A DNA stretch of 33,477 bases, from assembly GCA_029257065.1 (NCBI GenBank), contig JARIDA010000031.1, positions 1 through 33,477 on the forward strand, written 5' to 3'. Origin of the DNA: Tissierellaceae bacterium (GTDB taxonomy: Bacteria > Bacillota > Clostridia > Tissierellales > Tissierellaceae). The stretch's first letter is position 1. Every line of letters starts with the position of its first letter. Below the pieces are notes generated by a model. The model was given only the letters and a program-made list of their open reading frames with translations. It did no database searches and was not told where the DNA came from. Both the position numbers and the translations under genes were made by a program. Positions 7,126 to 16,482 of this stretch are shown in pieces.

Positions 7126-9738
7126 TTAATCACCTCTTAAATCTTGAGCTTCTTTTACGATATCATTTAATCTATTTAAAGCTTCTATAGGAGATAAATC
7201 ATTAACATTTATTTTTGATAAATTATCAATATAATAATTTGTTCTAAAATCTTCTAATTTTAATTGTTTGCTTTCTACTTCATTTACTTTATCTAAATTA
7301 ATATCATTACCGTCTTCAATTGTATATAAAATTTCACTAGCCCTGTCTATTATTTTTTTGTGAACCCCTGCCAATCTAGCTACTTGTATTCCATAACTTT
7401 TATTAGTACTTCCCTCTATAACTTTTCTTAAAAAAACAATATCTTCACCTTTTTCCTCTGCAACAATAGTCAAATTATTCACTTCATTATAATTATCTTC
7501 CAATTGTGTCAACTCATGATAGTGTGTTGCAAATAAGGTCTTAGCTTTAATATCCTCTGCTATATATTCAATTAATGACCAAGCAATACTTAACCCATCA
7601 TAGGTACTAGTTCCTCTTCCAACTTCATCTAGTATTATAAGACTTCTATTTGTAGCAGATTTTACTATATTAGATACTTCATTCATCTCTACCATAAAAG
7701 TACTCTCTCCCTGTGATAGATTGTCTGCAGCACCTATCCTAGTAAAAATTCTATCAACTATTGATATATTAGCTGATGTAGCTGGTACGAATGATCCTAT
7801 ATGAGATAATAATGTTATTATAGCTACTTGTCTCATATAAGTAGATTTACCCGCCATATTAGGTCCTGTTATTATTTGGATCATATCATTTTCTAAATCT
7901 AAATAGGTATCATTTGGTATAAATAAATTATTTTCTATATTATTTTCTACAACAGGATGTCTCCCATCCTTTATATCTATTACCCCATTAATATTCATTT
8001 TAGGTTTAGAAAAATTTGATTTAAAAGCAGTTTCAGCAAAAGAATTCAAAACATCTATTTTAGATATTTCTCTACTAACTCTTTGTATTCTATCTACTTC
8101 TTTTTTTATAGTTTCTCTAATTTCAATGAAAATTTTATATTCGAATTCAAGTAGGTCATCTTCAGCAGATAAGATTTGATTTTCCATTTCTTTTAATTCA
8201 TCAGTGTAATATCTTTCAGAATTTGTCAGGGTTTGCCTCCTGTGAAAATGATCTTGTACTTTAGGTATATTAGACTTAGTTACTTCAAAATAATATCCTA
8301 ACATTTTGTTAAATCCAATTTTCAAATTATTAATTCCAGATTTTTTTCTTTCTTTTTCCTCTAAATCACTTAGCCATTGCTTTCCTTTAAAAGCTATTTC
8401 TTTGATTTTATCTAGTTCAGAATCATAGCCTTTCTTTATAATTCCCCCTTCAGTAATTAAAATAGGAGGTTGTTCAACTATAGATTTATCTATTAAACTA
8501 TATACATCCTGTAATGAATCTATATTCTTATTTATAGCCATTAACTCTTTATTATTTGTGCCCTTCAATATGGCTTTTAATTCAGGAAGTTGTCCTATTG
8601 AATTTTTTAAAGATATTAATTCTCTAGCATTACAGTTACCAGTGGATATTTTACTAGATAAACGTTCTATATCATAAATACCTTTTAATGATTTTTTAAC
8701 ACTATCTTTAATGTCTAAATTATTTATGAAATATTCTACAATTAAATGCCTTATATTTATTTTTTCTATATTTATTAGAGGTTGTTCAAGCCACTTTCTT
8801 AATAGTCTTCCCCCCATTGAAGTAGATGTATTATCTAAAAAACCTACTAATGAACCTTTCTTATCTCTACTTATAATTGTCTGGTGTATTTCTAAATTTG
8901 TTCTAGTACTAAAGTCCATAACCATATAATTATTCGCCTCATAAAAAAATAATTCATTGATGTGATTTAATGCGTTTTTCTGTGTTTCTTCTAAATATTC
9001 TATCAGTTTATAGGTTGCCATATTTGATAGTATTCTATCTTTATTATTAAACTCATCTATAATTAAAAGATGAAAATGTTTTTCAAATTTTTTTCCCCAT
9101 TCAGATAGATCATCATCCTTCTCTTTAAAAACATTGAAATATGGATTTAAATTATTTTTTATTATATTTATTATTTTTTTATTTTTATAGAAGTTTTCAT
9201 TACAAATGATTTCAGAAGGATATATCTTACTAATTTCATTTAACGCAAAATTTAACATATCTTCTTTAGATGAGTATAAATTAGTTGTATATAATTCTCC
9301 CGTTGAATTATCTACATAGGATATACCTATCCCTATTTCATCTAAATAAATAGAAACTAAATAATTATTTGATTTTTCATCAAGTATAGTTTGATCTGTT
9401 ATAGTTCCAGGGGTTACAACTCTTACTACTTCACGCCTTACTATTCCCTTTGCTTCAGATGGGTCTTCAACCTGTTCACATATAGCTACTTTATAGCCTC
9501 TTTCAACAAGCTTTGCTACATAGCTATCTGATACATGGTGTGGTATTCCACACATTGCAGCTTTTTCCTTTAAACCAACACCTCTTTGAGTTAATGTTAT
9601 TTCAAGTTCTTTGGATGCAATTTCTGCATCTTCAAAGAACATTTCATAAAAATCTCCTAATCTAAAAAACAAGATAGAATCAGTATACTCCTTCTTAATA
9701 TCCATATATTGTTTCATCATAGGTGTTAATTCTGCCAA
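7126..9738 (-). CDS. mutS: DNA mismatch repair protein MutS
   Basis: MutS recognises mismatches and small loops. At 870 residues it has family length. The N-terminal mismatch-binding domain has the Phe-x-Glu motif in GDFYEMFFEDA (about residues 28-37). The C-terminal ABC ATPase has Walker A GPNMAGKSTY (about 625-634), a SQGESTFMVEM signature region, Walker B SLIILDEVGRGTSTYDG and the FATHYHEL switch. The start MAELTPMMKQYM is typical. It lies 28 bases after miaB and overlaps the region of the mutL start, so the repair pair is translationally linked. Nothing is missing. Confidence 0.98.
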   Translation of the reverse strand: MAELTPMMKQYMDIKKEYTDSILFFRLGDFYEMFFEDAEIASKELEITLTQRGVGLKEKAAMCGIPHHVSDSYVAKLVERGYKVAICEQVEDPSEAKGIVRREVVRVVTPGTITDQTILDEKSNNYLVSIYLDEIGIGISYVDNSTGELYTTNLYSSKEDMLNFALNEISKIYPSEIICNENFYKNKKIINIIKNNLNPYFNVFKEKDDDLSEWGKKFEKHFHLLIIDEFNNKDRILSNMATYKLIEYLEETQKNALNHINELFFYEANNYMVMDFSTRTNLEIHQTIISRDKKGSLVGFLDNTSTSMGGRLLRKWLEQPLINIEKINIRHLIVEYFINNLDIKDSVKKSLKGIYDIERLSSKISTGNCNARELISLKNSIGQLPELKAILKGTNNKELMAINKNIDSLQDVYSLIDKSIVEQPPILITEGGIIKKGYDSELDKIKEIAFKGKQWLSDLEEKERKKSGINNLKIGFNKMLGYYFEVTKSNIPKVQDHFHRRQTLTNSERYYTDELKEMENQILSAEDDLLEFEYKIFIEIRETIKKEVDRIQRVSREISKIDVLNSFAETAFKSNFSKPKMNINGVIDIKDGRHPVVENNIENNLFIPNDTYLDLENDMIQIITGPNMAGKSTYMRQVAIITLLSHIGSFVPATSANISIVDRIFTRIGAADNLSQGESTFMVEMNEVSNIVKSATNRSLIILDEVGRGTSTYDGLSIAWSLIEYIAEDIKAKTLFATHYHELTQLEDNYNEVNNLTIVAEEKGEDIVFLRKVIEGSTNKSYGIQVARLAGVHKKIIDRASEILYTIEDGNDINLDKVNEVESKQLKLEDFRTNYYIDNLSKINVNDLSPIEALNRLNDIVKEAQDLRGD

Positions 9739-9766
9739 ATCAATTACCTCCGTTTAAATATTATAT

Positions 9767-11170
9767 TTAAATAAGTTTTCCTTCCATAGAGAATGTTTTA
9801 GCTCCAGTAATTTCTACTAATACCATTTTTCCAATTAAAGATTCATCTCCCTGAAAATGAACTATTTTAAAATCATCAGTTCTTCCACTCATTTTATTAT
9901 CATCATTTTTGCTCAATTCCTCAACTAAAACTCTAATTTCTTTACCTATTAACTTTTCATTGTTTTTTAAAATTATTTGATTAATTTCACTACTTAATTT
10001 TTCAAATCGTTTATGTTTAACTTCATATGATAATTGATTATCCATATTCTCTGCTTTAGTTCCTTCTCTTAAAGAAAATATAAAATTATATACAAAATCA
10101 AATTCTACTTCTTTAATTAATTCAACAGTGTCTTTAAAATCTTCTTCTGTCTCTCCTGGAAATCCTACCATTATATCAGTAGTTATAGATATATCTGGTT
10201 TCACTTCTCTGATCTTTTTTATTTTTTCTAGATAATCTTCTCTAGTATAATTCCTATTCATTCTTTTTAATACATTGTTACTACCAGACTGTATTGGAAG
10301 ATGAAGGTGATTACTTAATTTATCTAAACTTCCATAAGCATTTATTAATTCATCTGATAAATCTTTTGGATGAGATGTCATAAATCTAATTCTTTCTATT
10401 CCATCTATCTCATTAATATCAGTTAATAAATCTGTAAAACTATAATCATTATTTAAAGTTTTTCCATATGAATTAACATTTTGTCCTAATAACATTATTT
10501 CTTTATATCCATTCTTTGCTAACTCTTTAATCTCTTCCAATATATCATCTGGTTTTCTACTGATTTCTCTTCCTCTAGTATAAGGAACTACACAATATGT
10601 GCAAAAATTATTACAGCCGAAAATTATATTTACATAAGCCTTATAATCTGATTCCCTATTATTATTTAAACCCTCTACTAAGTCTAAATTATCTTCTAAT
10701 ATATCTATAATAGGTCTATCTTCATTTAAATGTTTATTAAATAATATAGGTAGTTTATCTATATTATGTGTACCGAATATTACATCTACATGTTGATGTT
10801 TTTTTTCAATTGTTTCTCTAATTTCATCTAATTGCATCATACAACCACAAACTGCTATCTTTAAATTTGGATTTTGTTCTTTTATTGTTTTAAGAGATCC
10901 TACCTTACCATAAACCTTTAGCTCTGCATTTTCTCTTATAGCACAAGTATTATATATTAAAAAATCAGCTTCACTTTCTTCAGTTGTTGGTTTATATCCC
11001 ATAAGTTCTAATATCCAAGAAATTTTTTCTGAATCATGTTCATTCATTTGACAACCATAAGTTCTAATAAAACTAGTTTTTTGTTTTCCTGTTCTTTTGT
11101 AATACTCATCATTTTTTTCCTTGATTTTATTAATTGAGTCCCAAAAATTCTTATCTATATTTTGCTTCAT
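9767..11170 (-). CDS. miaB: tRNA-2-methylthio-N6-dimethylallyladenosine synthase MiaB
   Basis: This radical SAM methylthiotransferase converts i6A37 made by MiaA to ms2i6A37. The auxiliary iron-sulfur cluster cysteines are in TYGCQMNEHDSE, NTCAIRENAE and VCGCMMQ. The radical SAM motif CxxxCxxC is in FGCNNFCTYCVVPYTRGRE. A C-terminal TRAM domain of about 60 residues ends the protein (VLVEELSKNDD to MEGKLI). Length 467 aa fits MiaB and exceeds the related MtaB/RimO. It is the first gene of the operon with mutS-mutL-miaA and has its own extended -10 promoter. Confidence 0.97.
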   Translation of the reverse strand: MKQNIDKNFWDSINKIKEKNDEYYKRTGKQKTSFIRTYGCQMNEHDSEKISWILELMGYKPTTEESEADFLIYNTCAIRENAELKVYGKVGSLKTIKEQNPNLKIAVCGCMMQLDEIRETIEKKHQHVDVIFGTHNIDKLPILFNKHLNEDRPIIDILEDNLDLVEGLNNNRESDYKAYVNIIFGCNNFCTYCVVPYTRGREISRKPDDILEEIKELAKNGYKEIMLLGQNVNSYGKTLNNDYSFTDLLTDINEIDGIERIRFMTSHPKDLSDELINAYGSLDKLSNHLHLPIQSGSNNVLKRMNRNYTREDYLEKIKKIREVKPDISITTDIMVGFPGETEEDFKDTVELIKEVEFDFVYNFIFSLREGTKAENMDNQLSYEVKHKRFEKLSSEINQIILKNNEKLIGKEIRVLVEELSKNDDNKMSGRTDDFKIVHFQGDESLIGKMVLVEITGAKTFSMEGKLI

Positions 11171-11202
11171 TTATAATTTCCACCTTTCGTTAATCTTAAT
11201 AT

Positions 11203-11211
11203 ATTATATCA
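11203..11211 (-). promoter_or_regulatory. Extended -10 promoter of the miaB-mutS-mutL-miaA-ynbB operon
   Basis: On the minus strand TGA-TATAAT lies about 35 bases before the miaB ATG, with a GAAAGGTGG ribosome binding site between. No good -35 element is visible, as expected for an extended -10. Confidence 0.6.
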
Positions 11212-11298
11212 TAAATCTTTTTTGTATGTTATTTCTTATTTTATAATGTATCTATTTTGATAACATCTTCTTAGATTGTCTCCTACTAATATTTAGTA

Positions 11299-11307
11299 TG
11301 ATATAAT
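11299..11307 (+). promoter_or_regulatory. Extended -10 promoter of mtnA
   Basis: TG-A-TATAAT (TATAAT at 11302-11307) precedes the AGGAGGG ribosome binding site of mtnA by a normal distance. A clear -35 with proper spacing is not seen. Confidence 0.6.
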
Positions 11308-11336
11308 GTTATTAAATATTAATAGGAGGGATCGTT

Positions 11337-12380
11337 TTGAATCAAATTAAAACAATTGAATGGAGAAATGATAGTTTAATATTAATTGATTGTAGAGAAT
11401 TACCTATGAAAGAAGAATATTTGGTATGTAATAATTATAATACTCTTGCTATGGCTATAAAAAACCTTGCTGTTAGGGGAGCACCAGCAATAGGGGTTTC
11501 TGCAGCATATGGAGTAGTTTTAGCTTCAATAGAAGCTAAAAATAGAGATAAAGAGTCCTTTGTTGATTATATTAAAAAAGCTATTCTAGAACTCTCAGAA
11601 ACTAGGCCTACTGCAGTTAACTTATTTTGGTCTCTAAATCGTATGGATAATAAGTTAAATACTCTTTTATCTTTGAATAATGAAGATATTAAAAAAGAAC
11701 TACTAAAGGAAGCTCATAAAATTTATAATGAAGATATTAAAACTAATATAAAAATAGGTATATATGGCAATGAAGTTGTAGATTTAAATTCTAATATAAT
11801 TACTCATTGCAATGCTGGAGCTTTAGCTACTGCTGGATATGGTACGGCTTTAGGAGTTATTAGAGCAGCTCATAAAGACAATAAGAATATCCATGTCTAT
11901 GTTGATGAAACTAGACCTTTATTACAAGGTTCTAGAATGACAGCATGGGAGTTACTGAAAGAGGGTATCCCCAGTACACTTATAGCAGATAGTATGGCCG
12001 CACATGCTATGAAATTAAATAAAATAGATATGGTTATTTTTGGAGCTGATAGAATTGCTACTAATGGAGATGTTGCTAATAAAATAGGTAGTTATTCTTT
12101 GTCTATTGTAGCTAAGGAGCATAATATTCCTGTATATGTTGCAGCTCCAATTTCTACTATAGACCCTAATATTAGCTCAGGAGATGATATACCTATAGAA
12201 ATAAGAGATGATCGAGAAATCATAGAATTTCATGGAGTTCAAACAGCACCTAATGAAATCAATGTATATAATCCCGCTTTTGATATAACTCCTTCTCATC
12301 TTATAGCTGGAATAATCACTGAAAAAGGTATATTAAGACCACCATATAAATTAAGTATAAAGAAAGCTTTAGAATTTTAA
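11337..12380 (+). CDS. mtnA: S-methyl-5-thioribose-1-phosphate isomerase MtnA
   Basis: MtnA isomerises methylthioribose-1-phosphate to methylthioribulose-1-phosphate in methionine salvage; members can also act on 5-deoxyribose-1-phosphate in the disposal of 5'-deoxyadenosine from radical SAM reactions. The catalytic Cys158 is in THCNAGALATAGYG and the catalytic Asp238 in IFGADRIATNGDVANKIG; NLAVRGAPAIG and YVDETRPLLQGSRMT are the substrate-binding signatures. At 347 aa the length is standard. The start is a TTG six bases after AGGAGGG. It is monocistronic with its own promoter and terminator and no other salvage gene adjacent, so the pathway partners must be elsewhere or only part of the pathway operates. 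Confidence 0.95.
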   Translation: MNQIKTIEWRNDSLILIDCRELPMKEEYLVCNNYNTLAMAIKNLAVRGAPAIGVSAAYGVVLASIEAKNRDKESFVDYIKKAILELSETRPTAVNLFWSLNRMDNKLNTLLSLNNEDIKKELLKEAHKIYNEDIKTNIKIGIYGNEVVDLNSNIITHCNAGALATAGYGTALGVIRAAHKDNKNIHVYVDETRPLLQGSRMTAWELLKEGIPSTLIADSMAAHAMKLNKIDMVIFGADRIATNGDVANKIGSYSLSIVAKEHNIPVYVAAPISTIDPNISSGDDIPIEIRDDREIIEFHGVQTAPNEINVYNPAFDITPSHLIAGIITEKGILRPPYKLSIKKALEF

Positions 12381-12393
12381 TTTAAATATATAA

Positions 12394-12415
12394 AAACCAC
12401 CCATATGGGTGGTTT
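12394..12415. terminator. Bidirectional terminator between mtnA and cheR
   Basis: AAACCACCC-ATAT-GGGTGGTTT is a perfect 9-bp stem with T-rich flanks on both sides. The cheR stop lies within the right arm. Confidence 0.85.
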
Positions 12416-13190
12416 ATTTTATTTTCTTATAAAAGAAAGTTTTAAATGTTTCAAAATTATATCTTTCAGGCATTATAATTTGTTCAGTACTACCTACAAA
12501 AAATATACCATCTTTTTTAAGTGATTTGTTAAATTTTTCATATAAGTTTTCTTTTGCCTCATCTGTAAAATAAATCATAACATTTCTACAAGTTATAAGG
12601 TCGAAATTAGAAGGAAATCTATCTTTCAAAAGATCTATTTTTTCAAATTTAACTCTATTTTTAATTTCATCAGATATTTTAAAAAGACCACCTTCTTCTT
12701 TGAAATAATTACTTTTAAATTCTCTTGGAAGGTTTGCTAAAGCTTTTTCAGTATAAATTCCTTTTTTAGCTTTTTCAATAGCTCCAAGATCAATATCAGT
12801 AGCTAATACTTCTATATCTCTTAAATTATAAAATTTTGACAAAAGCATAACCAATGAATAAGGTTCTTCCCCTGTAGAACAAGCAGAACTCCAAATTTTT
12901 AATTTATTAGAATTGTATTTTTGTAGCTCTGGTATTATTGTTTTTTCTAACTCATCCCATTGCGATTTATTTCTATAAAATTCCGATACATTTATAGTTA
13001 AATAATTTATAAAATCTTTTAACAATTCTTTATCTTTTTCCAATGCTGTGAAATAATCATCAAAATCTTTATATTTATTTCTTTTCTTTAAAGAAGTTAT
13101 TCTTCTCTTCATTTGAGCTTCTTTATAGTAATCTAAATTGATTCCTATTAATCTATCAATTTTTCTTTTAAAAGATTCATACTTTGCCAT
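12414..13190 (-). CDS. cheR: CheR-type protein-glutamate methyltransferase
   Basis: CheR uses SAM to methylate glutamates of chemoreceptors. The N-terminal helical domain spans about residues 1-70, and the SAM-binding Rossmann domain begins with KIWSSACSTGEEPYSLVML, with an acidic motif in EVLATDIDLGAIE, ITCRNVMIYF and FVGSTEQI further on. I prefer the ATG at 13190 (MAKYESFKRK, 258 aa) because GGAGG lies five bases upstream; the track's start at 13202 overlaps that ribosome binding site. No other chemotaxis gene is in the window, so this is an orphan cheR. It follows the ispH-rpsA gene after a large hairpin, so it either receives read-through or has an unseen promoter. Confidence 0.93.
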   Translation of the reverse strand: MAKYESFKRKIDRLIGINLDYYKEAQMKRRITSLKKRNKYKDFDDYFTALEKDKELLKDFINYLTINVSEFYRNKSQWDELEKTIIPELQKYNSNKLKIWSSACSTGEEPYSLVMLLSKFYNLRDIEVLATDIDLGAIEKAKKGIYTEKALANLPREFKSNYFKEEGGLFKISDEIKNRVKFEKIDLLKDRFPSNFDLITCRNVMIYFTDEAKENLYEKFNKSLKKDGIFFVGSTEQIIMPERYNFETFKTFFYKKIK

Positions 13191-13204
13191 AAAAACCTCC
13201 ATAT

Positions 13205-13244
13205 AAATTAAAGTATGAGGTGAATTTACCTCATACTTTAATTT
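13205..13244 (-). terminator. Hairpin between ispH-rpsA and cheR (terminator or attenuator)
   Basis: A perfect 17-bp stem (AAATTAAAGTATGAGGT and complement) with a 6-base loop follows the ispH-rpsA stop. The trailing T tract on the minus strand is imperfect and is followed within a few bases by the cheR ribosome binding site, leaving no room for a separate cheR promoter. Confidence 0.75.
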
Positions 13245-13258
13245 TAAACCAGATTCAA

Positions 13259-15229
13259 TTATTCTATTATATCTCCTATAGTTACATCTTCTTCTTCTGT
13301 TTCTATTTCTTCTGATTTTACATCAGTTTTTTCATCTTCTTCTGATTTAGTACTTAAACTAATTTTCTGTTCTTCTTTATCTATATTTATTACTCTAACT
13401 TCTACATCATCACCTATTGCAAAAACATCTGCAGGTTTATCTATATGATCACTAGAAATTTGAGAAACATGAAGCAATCCATCTACTCCTTGTCCTAATC
13501 TAACGAAAGCACCGAAGTCTAATAAATTAACTATCTTACCAGGAACTGTATCCCCTTCTTCAACTTCTCTTACAAATACATCCCAAGGTTTTTCCATAGT
13601 TTGCTTAAGACCTAAAGAAATTCTATTTCTTTCTTTGTCTAAACCTAGAATTTGTACTTCTACTTCCTCATCAGCCTTAACTATTTCTGAAGGATGTTTA
13701 ACTCTATGCCAAGCTAAGTCAGATATATGAATTAAACCATCTAATCCACCTAAGTCAACAAAAGCACCAAAGTTTGTAAGTCTTCTAACAACACCTTTTA
13801 TTAATTGACCTTCTTCTAATTCTTTCCATAATTCTACTCTTTTTTCTTCTAATTCTTCTTTTTCAACTTCTTTTCTTGATAATATTATTCTTCTTTTAGT
13901 TTTATCAAAATCAATTATTTCTGATTCTAATTCTTTTCCCTTATAAGCTTTTAAATCACTTACAAAATTTACAGAAACATGAGATGCTGGCATGAAAGCA
14001 TTTAAACCTTCTACTAATACAGCTAGACCACCTTTTACGTCTCTTATTACTGAAGCTACTACTCTTTCTTTATTTTCATATTTTTCTTCTAATTCTTCCC
14101 AACTTTTTGACTCTTCCACTCTCTTAGCTGAAAGAACTACATTACCATCACCATCGTCCATTCTCATTACATAAACTTGAATTTCTTCACCTGGCTCAAA
14201 AAGATCTCTTGGTTCTACATCAGGATCATTTGATAATTCATCTCTATCTATTATTCCATCTGACGTGTAGTTTATATTAACCATAACCTCTGTATCGGTT
14301 ACAAATAAAACCTCACCTTTTAGGACATCTCCCCTGTGTATTTTTGTAAAGGAGCTATCGATAGCCTCCATCATTTCATTTGTCATTTCCATATCATTTT
14401 CACTATTCATAACTTGAATAACCTCCTTAATTATACAGTCAGGCGTTGAAGCACCTGCTGTTACACCTATTGTATTAAATTTTGCAATTTCTTGCAAAGG
14501 TAAATCTTTAATTGTTTCTATATGATAAACATTTTTACAATGTTTTTCACTAACTTCTTTTAATTTAGTAGTATTTGAGCTATGAAAACCTCCAATTACT
14601 ACCATAGCATCAACTTCAATAGATAATTGTTCACATGCTTTTTGCCTATTCGTTGTTGCACTACAAATTGTATTTAGAGTTTTTACCTCTTTGTTATTTG
14701 CTTTAATAATATCTACAATTTTTAAAAAATGATCTTCTTTATTTGTTGTTTGAGATACTATTAATACTTTATTTAATTTTATAATCTTATGAGCATCTTC
14801 TATATTATTTATAATAATAGCTTTATTCTTACACCATCCATTAATTCCAATAACTTCTGGATGATTAGAATCTCCAATTATAATTATATTATATCCCTTT
14901 TCCATAAATAATTGTACATTAGAATGAATTTTTTTTACATAGGGACAAGTTGTATCTATTATTTCTATATTTTTATTCTTAAAATCATTAATAACTTCTT
15001 CTCCTACACCATGGGATCTTATAATTATACGACCTGATTCAATCTCCGATATATTTTTAATAGGTATAATTCCTTTTTTAGTCAAAGCTTCTACTGCTTG
15101 ACTATTGTGTATTAATGGTCCATATGAATATAGGTTTTTATTAGATTGATTGACTTCTAAAACAGCTAGTTCTATAGCTCTTTTAACGCCAAAACAAAAA
15201 CCAGAATGTTCTGCTTGTATTATTCTCAT
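13259..15229 (-). CDS. ispH: Fusion of HMBPP reductase (IspH) and ribosomal protein S1-like domains
   Basis: The N-terminal part (about residues 1-280) is the iron-sulfur enzyme that makes IPP and DMAPP in the MEP pathway: cluster cysteines Cys12 (GFCFGVKRA), Cys95 (DTTCPYVKKIH) and Cys189 (NTICSATTNRQ), with His41, His73 and the NHPE motif at 122-125. From about residue 296 four S1 RNA-binding repeats follow, each with the GAFV/GLIHIS-type core (for example LTNFGAFVDLGG and LLDFGAFVRLGQ; the first two are more divergent), and then an acidic tail. The fused protein is common in Clostridia and was long annotated as S1. Its ATG overlaps the plsC stop (ATGA), so translation is coupled. Product DMAPP is the substrate for MiaA encoded in this window. 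Confidence 0.96.
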   Translation of the reverse strand: MRIIQAEHSGFCFGVKRAIELAVLEVNQSNKNLYSYGPLIHNSQAVEALTKKGIIPIKNISEIESGRIIIRSHGVGEEVINDFKNKNIEIIDTTCPYVKKIHSNVQLFMEKGYNIIIIGDSNHPEVIGINGWCKNKAIIINNIEDAHKIIKLNKVLIVSQTTNKEDHFLKIVDIIKANNKEVKTLNTICSATTNRQKACEQLSIEVDAMVVIGGFHSSNTTKLKEVSEKHCKNVYHIETIKDLPLQEIAKFNTIGVTAGASTPDCIIKEVIQVMNSENDMEMTNEMMEAIDSSFTKIHRGDVLKGEVLFVTDTEVMVNINYTSDGIIDRDELSNDPDVEPRDLFEPGEEIQVYVMRMDDGDGNVVLSAKRVEESKSWEELEEKYENKERVVASVIRDVKGGLAVLVEGLNAFMPASHVSVNFVSDLKAYKGKELESEIIDFDKTKRRIILSRKEVEKEELEEKRVELWKELEEGQLIKGVVRRLTNFGAFVDLGGLDGLIHISDLAWHRVKHPSEIVKADEEVEVQILGLDKERNRISLGLKQTMEKPWDVFVREVEEGDTVPGKIVNLLDFGAFVRLGQGVDGLLHVSQISSDHIDKPADVFAIGDDVEVRVINIDKEEQKISLSTKSEEDEKTDVKSEEIETEEEDVTIGDIIE

Positions 15230-15819
15230 ATTACCTCCATATTATCTTTTAAACTATATATTTCTTTAAGAACTTTTTCTCCTTTTAACTTATAATCTTC
15301 AGAAGAGAGTCTTTTGTTATAGCTTTCAGTAAATTCTAACTTTTCTCCGATATAAATATTAATCTTTGAAAAAGGTTTATAACTGGTTTCTATATATATT
15401 GGTAATATTGGAGTTTGTGTTCTTATACTTATTAAAGCTATTCCTGGTTTTGCATTATTTAAGTCCAATTTTTCAACTCTTGTTCCTTCTGGAAATATTC
15501 CTAAAGTTGAATCATTATTTAAAATTTTAGTAGAAGTTCTTATTGTAGAAAGACCAACACCATCTCTATCTACAGGAAAAGCTCCTAATTTCAAAAAAAT
15601 ATAATTTAAAAATTTATTTTCAAACAGTTCTTTCTTTCCCATCCAATGAATTTGATTTGGAAATATTATCGTTAAAATAATTGGATCAAAAATATGAATA
15701 TGATTTGAACAAATAATTAATTTTTCATTATTTATAAGTTCGTTTTCGTTTATTATATTTATTCTATATATTATTTTAAACAATACTGATACTATTGATT
15801 TTATTATTTTATAAAACAT
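15226..15819 (-). CDS. plsC: 1-acyl-sn-glycerol-3-phosphate acyltransferase (PlsC family)
   Basis: Membrane-associated acyltransferase that adds the second acyl chain to make phosphatidic acid. It has the NHx4D-like motif in CSNHIHIFDP (about 37-46), the glycerol-3-phosphate site FPEGTR and a hydrophobic N-terminus (IIKSIVSVLFKIIYRI). At 197 aa it is the short PlsC form usual between cmk and ispH in Firmicutes. It starts within the last codons of cmk (11-base overlap) and its stop overlaps the ispH start. Substrate preference is not visible. Confidence 0.9.
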   Translation of the reverse strand: MFYKIIKSIVSVLFKIIYRINIINENELINNEKLIICSNHIHIFDPIILTIIFPNQIHWMGKKELFENKFLNYIFLKLGAFPVDRDGVGLSTIRTSTKILNNDSTLGIFPEGTRVEKLDLNNAKPGIALISIRTQTPILPIYIETSYKPFSKINIYIGEKLEFTESYNKRLSSEDYKLKGEKVLKEIYSLKDNMEVI

Positions 15820-16480
15820 AAGAATTACTCTCTATTATATTTAATATTTTCAATATAGATTCACTTTTTGTTAAATTTGTATTATCTATTAATATAGCAT
15901 CTTCAGCTTTCTTCAATGGTGCTATTTTACGATTACTATCTTTACAGTCTCTTTCTTCAATTTCTTTTTTTAATTGGTCTAAAGATACACTTGCATCTTC
16001 TTTTTCTAAGTCATTAAAACGTCTCTTTGCACGTTCTTCAAGACTAGCAGTTATAAAAAATTTGAAGTCTGCATTTGGTAGAACCACTGTACCAATATCT
16101 CTACCATCCATAACTATTGATTTATTAGATGCTATTTCTCTTTGTAGCTTTAACATATAATTTCTTACATTTTTTAAACTTGCTACCGTAGAGACTTTTT
16201 TACTAATTATATTTTTTCTTATTTCTTTATTAATATTAATGCCATCTAAATAAATTTCATTATCTTTAAAACTTATTTTAGTGCTATTGAGTAGATTGTT
16301 CATTTCGAACTCATTTTTAATATCAACATTGTTTTCTAATATCTTATATGTTAGTCCTCTATACATTGCTCCAGTATCTATATAATTTATATTCAATCTA
16401 TTAGCTATTTCTTTTGCTATAGTACTCTTACCTGAACTGGCAGGACCATCTATAGCTATAGATATTTTATCTCTTATCAT
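15809..16480 (-). CDS. cmk: Cytidylate kinase
   Basis: Phosphorylates CMP and dCMP with ATP. The P-loop is DGPASSGKST (about 11-20); IDTGAMYRGLTYK, MDGRDIGTVVLPNADFKFF and the lid region RAKRRFNDLEKE are characteristic. At 223 aa it has normal length. A GAGGAGAG ribosome binding site precedes the ATG, which is only two bases from the aroH stop. The order cmk-plsC-ispH-S1 is the conserved Clostridial arrangement. Confidence 0.96.
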   Translation of the reverse strand: MIRDKISIAIDGPASSGKSTIAKEIANRLNINYIDTGAMYRGLTYKILENNVDIKNEFEMNNLLNSTKISFKDNEIYLDGININKEIRKNIISKKVSTVASLKNVRNYMLKLQREIASNKSIVMDGRDIGTVVLPNADFKFFITASLEERAKRRFNDLEKEDASVSLDQLKKEIEERDCKDSNRKIAPLKKAEDAILIDNTNLTKSESILKILNIIESNSYVL

Positions 16481-16482
16481 AT

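Noticed and set aside
8711-8929. Plus-strand ORF inside mutS, and similar ORFs opposite ispH, pdp, nudF, DUF3866, recN and tlyA
   Set aside because: They lie wholly within well-supported genes on the other strand, lack ribosome binding sites and have compositions typical of antisense shadows.
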